NCBI GenBank assembly: GCA_020854925.1
Contig: JAHKLV010000109.1
Coordinates: forward strand, 1 to 8,169
Origin: Candidatus Methanofastidiosia archaeon
Lineage (GTDB): Archaea; Methanobacteriota_B; Thermococci; Methanofastidiosales; NM3
Direction of reading: 5' to 3'
Length of the DNA stretch: 8,169 nucleotides
A model generated the notes under the pieces. It was given only the letters and a program-made list of their open reading frames with translations. It had not been told where the DNA came from and did not search any database. A program made the position numbers and the translations under genes. This document shows, piece after piece, positions 4,490 to 8,169 of the stretch. How positions within the stretch are numbered: position 1 is the first letter of the stretch; every line of letters begins with the position of its first letter.

Positions 4490-5949
4490 CAATCGAAGGT
4501 AAACTCTCCTACTTCACACCTGATCAGGTAAAAAAGATGAGTGTGGAGGAACTCGCGAAACAGCGGGTCATCTATGGCATCGAGGACCGTCCGCCCCTTG
4601 CTGAGTCGGTGCTTCTCGGGCTGCAGCATTATCTTACCATGTTCGGCGCCACCTTCATAATTCCCATCGCCACAGCAAGCGCCGTGGGGTTCGACGGGGC
4701 GCAGACCGCCACCCTTGTCTCACTCATGTTCTTTGTATCCGGCATCACAACCATCCTTCAGACCACGTGGGGCAACAAGCTCCCCATCGTGCAGAGCGGA
4801 TCGTTCTCGTTTCTGCCGCCCATGTTCGTCATCACCGGGACGGTGCTTGCCAACGGAGGTACGGCAGAGCTGGCCATGCAAGAGCTGTGTGGCGCCATCA
4901 TCGTAGCCTCGTTTGTTGAGATTATCATCGGGTATACGGGTCTCATCGGTGAAATGCGCAGAATTCTCGGGCCTATCACCGTAGCCCCCACCATCGCCAT
5001 GATAGGGCTTGCGCTGTATGGCATCGGCATGAACTGGCTTATGCAGGATTGGCGCATCGGGATGGTGACCCTCCTTGCCATGATTGTCTACTCGCAGTTC
5101 CTCCGGTCAAAAAACATGGCGTTTTTGCTCTTTCCCGTCCTGCTCGCCATCCTTACGGGATACGCCTTTGCCTGGCTGCTCACCCTGACGGGTGCCGTGT
5201 CACCCGGTGATGCAGGCCATGTGTCGACGCAGCTTGTCAAGGATTCCCCGTGGATATCGCTACCAAAGCCCTTCATGTGGGGCATGCCGAAGTTTACGGT
5301 TTCGTTTATCATAGGCATGCTTGCAGGATACGTAGCTTCCATGATAGAGTCGGTGGGGGACTACATGGCAGCGGCGCGCCTTTCAGGTGCGCCGACACCC
5401 ACGAAAAAGGTCATCTCACGCGGTATCGGCATGGAAGGCATCGGGTGTCTTGTCGCCGGCATCATGGGTACGGGCAATGGTACCACCTCGTACTCTGAGA
5501 ACATCGGCGCCATCGGGATTACCAAGATCGGGTCACGCTACGTCATTCAGGTTGCCGCCGTCTCCATGATGCTCCTCGGGCTCTTTGGTAAGTTCGGCGG
5601 ATTCTTCGCCGGCATGCCACAAGCCATCGTCGGTGCCATGTACTGCGCCCTTTTCGGCATGATTGCAGCGGTGGGCATATCCAATCTCCAGTTCGTGGAC
5701 CTCAACTCTTCCCGCAATCTCTTCATCATCGGATTCGCCCTCTTCATGGGGCTTTCGGTGCCTGCCTGGGCAAACACGGTATCCATCGACCAGACGCTGC
5801 CGCTCTGGCAAAAGACCCTTGAGGATGTCGTCCTCACCATTGCAAAGACGGGCATGGCGGTAGCCGCCATCTGCGCCGGCGTGCTGGACAACACAATCCC
5901 TGGTACGGACGAGGAGCGCGGCCTCCATATCTGGGGCTCGGACACCTAG
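4486..5949 (+). CDS. NCS2/NAT family nucleobase permease (uracil/xanthine type, SLC23-like)
   Basis: 487 residues from a TTG start, chosen because GGAGG at 4474-4478 lies 7 nt before it; an in-frame GTG at 4459 has no ribosome binding site. The protein is almost wholly hydrophobic, consistent with the 14-helix UraA fold (7+7 inverted repeat). Motifs: LLGLQHYLTMFGATFIIP near the N-terminus, QSGSFSFLPPMFVI in the broken-helix region, ESVGDYMAAARLSGAP (from E288), and the NAT signature E338-N-I-G-A-I-G-I-T-K347. SNLQFVDLNSSRNLF (from 399) and DNTIPGTDEERGL (from 468) closely resemble animal SLC23 (SVCT) sequences as I remember them. The family imports uracil, xanthine, urate or ascorbate with protons or sodium. 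E288 and E338 fit the substrate-binding acidic residues of UraA-like carriers. Substrate cannot be decided; a nucleobase is most likely in an archaeon. Confidence 0.9.
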   Translation: MSIEGKLSYFTPDQVKKMSVEELAKQRVIYGIEDRPPLAESVLLGLQHYLTMFGATFIIPIATASAVGFDGAQTATLVSLMFFVSGITTILQTTWGNKLPIVQSGSFSFLPPMFVITGTVLANGGTAELAMQELCGAIIVASFVEIIIGYTGLIGEMRRILGPITVAPTIAMIGLALYGIGMNWLMQDWRIGMVTLLAMIVYSQFLRSKNMAFLLFPVLLAILTGYAFAWLLTLTGAVSPGDAGHVSTQLVKDSPWISLPKPFMWGMPKFTVSFIIGMLAGYVASMIESVGDYMAAARLSGAPTPTKKVISRGIGMEGIGCLVAGIMGTGNGTTSYSENIGAIGITKIGSRYVIQVAAVSMMLLGLFGKFGGFFAGMPQAIVGAMYCALFGMIAAVGISNLQFVDLNSSRNLFIIGFALFMGLSVPAWANTVSIDQTLPLWQKTLEDVVLTIAKTGMAVAAICAGVLDNTIPGTDEERGLHIWGSDT

Positions 5950-5971
5950 TCGGACCCTCGGTCGTGATGGC

Positions 5972-6349
5972 ATGGCGGACCTGCGATTCAAGGCCAAGCG
6001 CGTAAGGGACGAGAAGGAGTATACGCTTCGCAAGGCAGAGCTGAAGCGGTACCTTTCCTCGTTTCCGGTGGAACAGAGGGGGAGGGCGCAGCTGCTCATG
6101 AGCCAGATAGCAGTGCTTCAAAAAAAGCAAAACACCGTAGGGTATCTTTCCTTTTTTGCCATGGCCCTCGGCATTGCCGCCTACACCGTGGGGGCGCTCC
6201 AGTCGCGCGCCGGAACGATTGCCCTGGCGGGGTGCGCCGTATCGTTTGCCTTGCTGCTTTGTGTGCTTGTGGCACTGGCGTACCGGGCCCATGTCCTGCG
6301 GCGGGAGCTGGGGGCGCTCAGGGCGCCACCCGCCCCTCTTCAGGACTGA
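5972..6349 (+). CDS. Small two-helix membrane protein of unknown function
   Basis: 125 residues, not recognised. Residues 1-54 are highly charged and helix-prone (FKAKRVRDEKEYTLRKAELKRYL, then a heptad-like LLMSQIAVLQKKQ), possibly a short coiled coil. Two hydrophobic helices follow, about 55-76 and 80-104, and a short basic C-terminal tail (RAHVLRRELGALRAPP). By the positive-inside rule both ends would face the cytoplasm. ATG 5972 follows the permease stop by 22 nt with GTGATG (5965-5970) as a weak ribosome binding site, so co-transcription with the permease is likely. Its 3' end overlaps the convergent thiolase gene by 10 nt. GC-ending codon use matches the neighbours and supports a real gene. 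No function is proposed. Confidence 0.65.
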   Translation: MADLRFKAKRVRDEKEYTLRKAELKRYLSSFPVEQRGRAQLLMSQIAVLQKKQNTVGYLSFFAMALGIAAYTVGALQSRAGTIALAGCAVSFALLLCVLVALAYRAHVLRRELGALRAPPAPLQD

Positions 6350-7272
6350 TCGTCCCGCGCCAGGCCGTCGCGTATGGCATCGAGAAGTTCGCACTTCTTG
6401 CAGAGTGGGCGAATCGACGGCTCGCCACACCGCTCACAGGAGGGGAGGACTGAGGGTTGGAGCGCCTCGTTGAGAAAAGGATACAGCTTGTCGTAGGTGC
6501 GCAAAAGCGCATGCTTCGTGCCCGGATGCCCTTCTTCCGTGGTGTTGAGAAATTGCCTCACCTCGTCCCGAAACGCCTCGGGCGCATACGGACATTCCTC
6601 AAAGTCGAAGTCTATGCCTGCCAGAACAGCATAGAGGACAATCTCTTTTTCAGGTATCTCGCGCAGGGGCTTGATGCGGGGCACAAACTGGTCATTGACG
6701 TGCTTACGGTACGTGCCCATCCTCCCAAAGCGGGCAAAGTCGCCGCGAAGCATGTTCATAAGAATGACCTGTGACTCATCGTCAAGATTGTGGCCAAGGG
6801 CGAGCTTCGTCGCACCAAGCTCGCGGGATGCGCTGTTGAGCAGGCTTCGCCGGAAAACACCACAGTACGAACAGGCGCCGACGCGCTCCTTCATGGCGGT
6901 GACCTCGTCAAGGGCATATCCAAAGGATTCCTTGAACGACCGCACATGAAGCGGGACCCCCAGCGTTTCACAGGCCTTCGTGACATAGGGGAGCGACCGG
7001 TCCCGGTATCCCGCTATCCCCTCGTCGATGGCAAGGGCAAAAAGTGAGAATCGGACCTTTTTCTGAAGGCCATGAAGAAGATGGAGGAGTACCAGGGAAT
7101 CCTTGCCGCCGGAAACGCCACAGGCGACGGTGTCGGTATGTGCTATGAATCCGTTAGAACGCACCGTTTCCATAAACTTCTTTTCCACCATGCGCCGGAA
7201 GCACCGCGCACAAAGATGCTGACCCGAATATCGGCGGTGATAGACCGCCTTGCGCCCGCATGAGCACTGCAT
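6340..7272 (-). CDS. TtuA/Ncs6-family tRNA 2-thiolation enzyme
   Basis: 310 residues, a normal length for the TtuA/Ncs6 (TIGR00269-like) family of adenylating tRNA sulfurtransferases. In order: an N-terminal zinc finger (C3, C5, C21, C24 with H12 nearby); the PP-loop S54-G-G-K-D-S59, which binds ATP and activates the tRNA uridine; C134-S-Y-C137 and C227 (in EECPYAPEAFR), the three Cys that in Thermus TtuA hold a [4Fe-4S] cluster; GHNLDDESQ (160-168); RIKPLREIPEKE (199-210); and a C-terminal zinc finger (C279, C282, C291, C294). All key residues are present. By family it makes 2-thiouridine in tRNA, at U54 (TtuA) or wobble U34 (Ncs6); the sequence alone does not say which. It directly follows the MoaD/ThiS-like gene (stop TGA and start ATG abut), the expected sulfur donor. 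Its end overlaps the convergent gene's end. Confidence 0.93.
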   Translation of the reverse strand: MQCSCGRKAVYHRRYSGQHLCARCFRRMVEKKFMETVRSNGFIAHTDTVACGVSGGKDSLVLLHLLHGLQKKVRFSLFALAIDEGIAGYRDRSLPYVTKACETLGVPLHVRSFKESFGYALDEVTAMKERVGACSYCGVFRRSLLNSASRELGATKLALGHNLDDESQVILMNMLRGDFARFGRMGTYRKHVNDQFVPRIKPLREIPEKEIVLYAVLAGIDFDFEECPYAPEAFRDEVRQFLNTTEEGHPGTKHALLRTYDKLYPFLNEALQPSVLPSCERCGEPSIRPLCKKCELLDAIRDGLARDDQS

Positions 7273-7470
7273 TCAACCACCCGATACGACGGGCAGGATG
7301 CGGACCTCGTCTCCCTCGCCCACCTCATCCTCCTCCTCGATGGGAACACCGTTGCAGAGGACGACCGCCGTTTCCACGCTGTACCCCACGAGAGGGAGCA
7401 GGCCCTGTGCCGGACCTTCATACGCAAGGTCGAGTATTTGTTCCTCCCTGAGCAGTACCACCCGCACCAT
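7273..7470 (-). CDS. MoaD/ThiS-like (ubiquitin-fold) sulfur carrier, SAMP/TtuB type
   Basis: 65 residues ending in S-G-G, the C-terminal Gly-Gly that E1-like enzymes adenylate and convert to thiocarboxylate. The core VETAVVLCNGVPIEEEDEV and GDEVRILPVVSGG match the beta-grasp pattern of ThiS, MoaD and TtuB/SAMP2 (NG near the middle, GDEV before the last strand). Its neighbour argues for the TtuB/SAMP2 role of donating sulfur to tRNA thiolation, rather than thiamine or molybdopterin synthesis; no thiG, moaE or E1 gene is in the window. Archaeal SAMPs can also be conjugated to proteins, so a tagging role is possible. ATG at 7470 has GAGGGA five nt upstream, overlapping the protease stop region, and supports one operon. 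The codons of the final Gly-Gly double as the ribosome binding site of the next gene. Confidence 0.88.
   Translation of the reverse strand: MVRVVLLREEQILDLAYEGPAQGLLPLVGYSVETAVVLCNGVPIEEEDEVGEGDEVRILPVVSGG
7276..7282 (-). promoter_or_regulatory. Shine-Dalgarno site within the Gly-Gly codons
   Basis: On the minus strand GGGTGGT, spanning the last Ser base and the two terminal Gly codons of the sulfur carrier, sits 3 nt before the thiolase ATG, with only the TGA stop between. This would couple translation of carrier and thiolase. Confidence 0.5.
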
Positions 7471-7479
7471 GGCAATCCC

Positions 7480-8169
7480 TCAGAGCACCTGCGGCATGAC
7501 GAGGCTCGCGATAATGAGGCCCGCCAGCACGACGGAGACCGCCAGGGAGACAATCCGTGCCCGTGCCTCCCCTAGTGGTTTTTTGATGACTTCCCGGAAT
7601 ATCTGCCCCCCGTCAATGGGACCGATGGGCAGCATGTTGAAAAGACCGATGCCCACGTTGAGGAAAAAGATGTACTTTAGACAGTTGATGAAAAACCATG
7701 CCACTGACGAGAAGGCGTCGGGGAAGACCGCGGGGTCAATGCCCATGACAATGGGGGGATAGAGAAACGCCCATGCGGGATTGAAGGACGAGAGCACCGA
7801 ACGGTCGTAGGTGGAAATGCCGATGTATCCGACATCCCTGTTCGGATGCTGCGCAAGCACCACGGAATAGGTACCTGCAGATGTTATCAAAGAAAGCTCC
7901 TCGCCAGGGGAGGTACGCTCCATGATGGCACCGAAGTCGTCATACGTACCGATGGCATATGAAGAACCTGCGTAGTCGATTGAGGTGATGACCAAGCCAT
8001 CGAAAAGACCTGCATCCTCGGCCGGTGACCCTCCTTCAATACCGGCTATGGAAAGGCCGGTAGTTGGCAGGCCGGGAACGACAAGGGCAAAGATGAGGGC
8101 GAGCGCAAGGAAGGCGGTGGTGAAGTTTGCCATGGAACCCGCCGCCAGCACCTGAATGCGGGAGAAGGG
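7480..8169 (-). CDS. Site-2-type intramembrane metalloprotease (M50) with PDZ domain, N-terminus outside window
   Basis: The frame is open to the window edge, reading PFSRIQVLAAGSMANF at its start, so the GTG/ATG codons near 8151 are internal. This visible part is 229 residues. LAAGSMANF matches the 'aGp..Nf' block that follows the first catalytic helix; the HExxH zinc motif should lie about 50-100 residues upstream, outside the window. A hydrophobic helix follows. Then a PDZ domain (about 40-113: GGSPAEDAGLFDG, ERTSPGEELSL, GTYSVVLAQHP), next a hydrophobic hairpin, and then FNMLPIGPIDGGQIF, the second active-site motif NxxPxxxxDG with its zinc-binding Asp (about residue 186). A last membrane helix ends the protein. 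Family role: cleaving membrane-embedded segments such as anti-sigma factors or leftover signal peptides; the archaeal substrate is unknown. The sulfur-carrier gene starts 9 nt after its stop. Confidence 0.9.
   Translation of the reverse strand, partial: PFSRIQVLAAGSMANFTTAFLALALIFALVVPGLPTTGLSIAGIEGGSPAEDAGLFDGLVITSIDYAGSSYAIGTYDDFGAIMERTSPGEELSLITSAGTYSVVLAQHPNRDVGYIGISTYDRSVLSSFNPAWAFLYPPIVMGIDPAVFPDAFSSVAWFFINCLKYIFFLNVGIGLFNMLPIGPIDGGQIFREVIKKPLGEARARIVSLAVSVVLAGLIIASLVMPQVL

Noticed and set aside
5533..6430. Long antisense frames (188 and 198 codons) across the permease end and the two-helix gene
   Set aside because: Arg/Pro/His-rich shadow proteins of GC-rich coding DNA; the sense permease has unmistakable NAT motifs.

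Overview
The window looks archaeal, most likely from a euryarchaeon. It has TATA/BRE-type promoters instead of -35/-10 boxes, Shine-Dalgarno sites built on GGTGAT/GAGGTG, an archaeal-type membrane-anchored FKBP, a TtuA/Ncs6-type tRNA thiolase and a MoaD/ThiS-like protein ending in Gly-Gly. The gene mix would fit a methanogen such as a member of Methanomicrobiales, but no methanogenesis gene is present, so that placement is only a guess. Gene density is high, the DNA leans GC-rich, and no rRNA, tRNA, CRISPR array or insertion sequence was seen.

Layout. (1) 1-876 (+): 3' part of a zinc metallopeptidase with HELVH and a downstream EGDA glutamate. (2) 960-3231 (+): a compact six-gene operon of three small DsrE-fold proteins, a TusA, a DsrE2-type protein and an Lrp/AsnC-type regulator. 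Junctions range from a 7-nt overlap to gaps of 4 to 11 nt. (3) 3341-4348 (+): a single-gene unit for a membrane-anchored FKBP prolyl isomerase, with its own TATA box upstream and a hairpin plus T-rich terminator downstream. (4) 4486-6349 (+): an NCS2/NAT nucleobase permease, starting at TTG and strikingly close to the animal SLC23 type, followed by a small two-helix membrane protein. (5) 8169-6340 (-): a convergent operon of a site-2-type intramembrane protease (its N-terminal half is outside the window), a MoaD/ThiS-like sulfur carrier and a TtuA/Ncs6-type thiolase. Its 3' end overlaps the end of the two-helix gene by 10 nt.

How the genes may work together. The + strand operon has the parts of a persulfide relay: a TusA carrier (CPGP) and DsrE-family acceptors. 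Only one of the three small DsrE paralogues keeps the catalytic cysteine; the other two have Ser and Asp there. This resembles the DsrEFH/TusBCD arrangement, with one active and two structural subunits, but it sits beside DsrE2 and an Lrp regulator and without DsrC/TusE, DsrAB or Hdr genes. About 3 kb away on the other strand lies a second sulfur-handling set, the Gly-Gly carrier and thiolase, which by family knowledge would make 2-thiouridine in tRNA. Whether the relay feeds the thiolase is inference. The relay operon, and a set of GCACAAT repeats around the permease promoter, are the best candidates for something undescribed.
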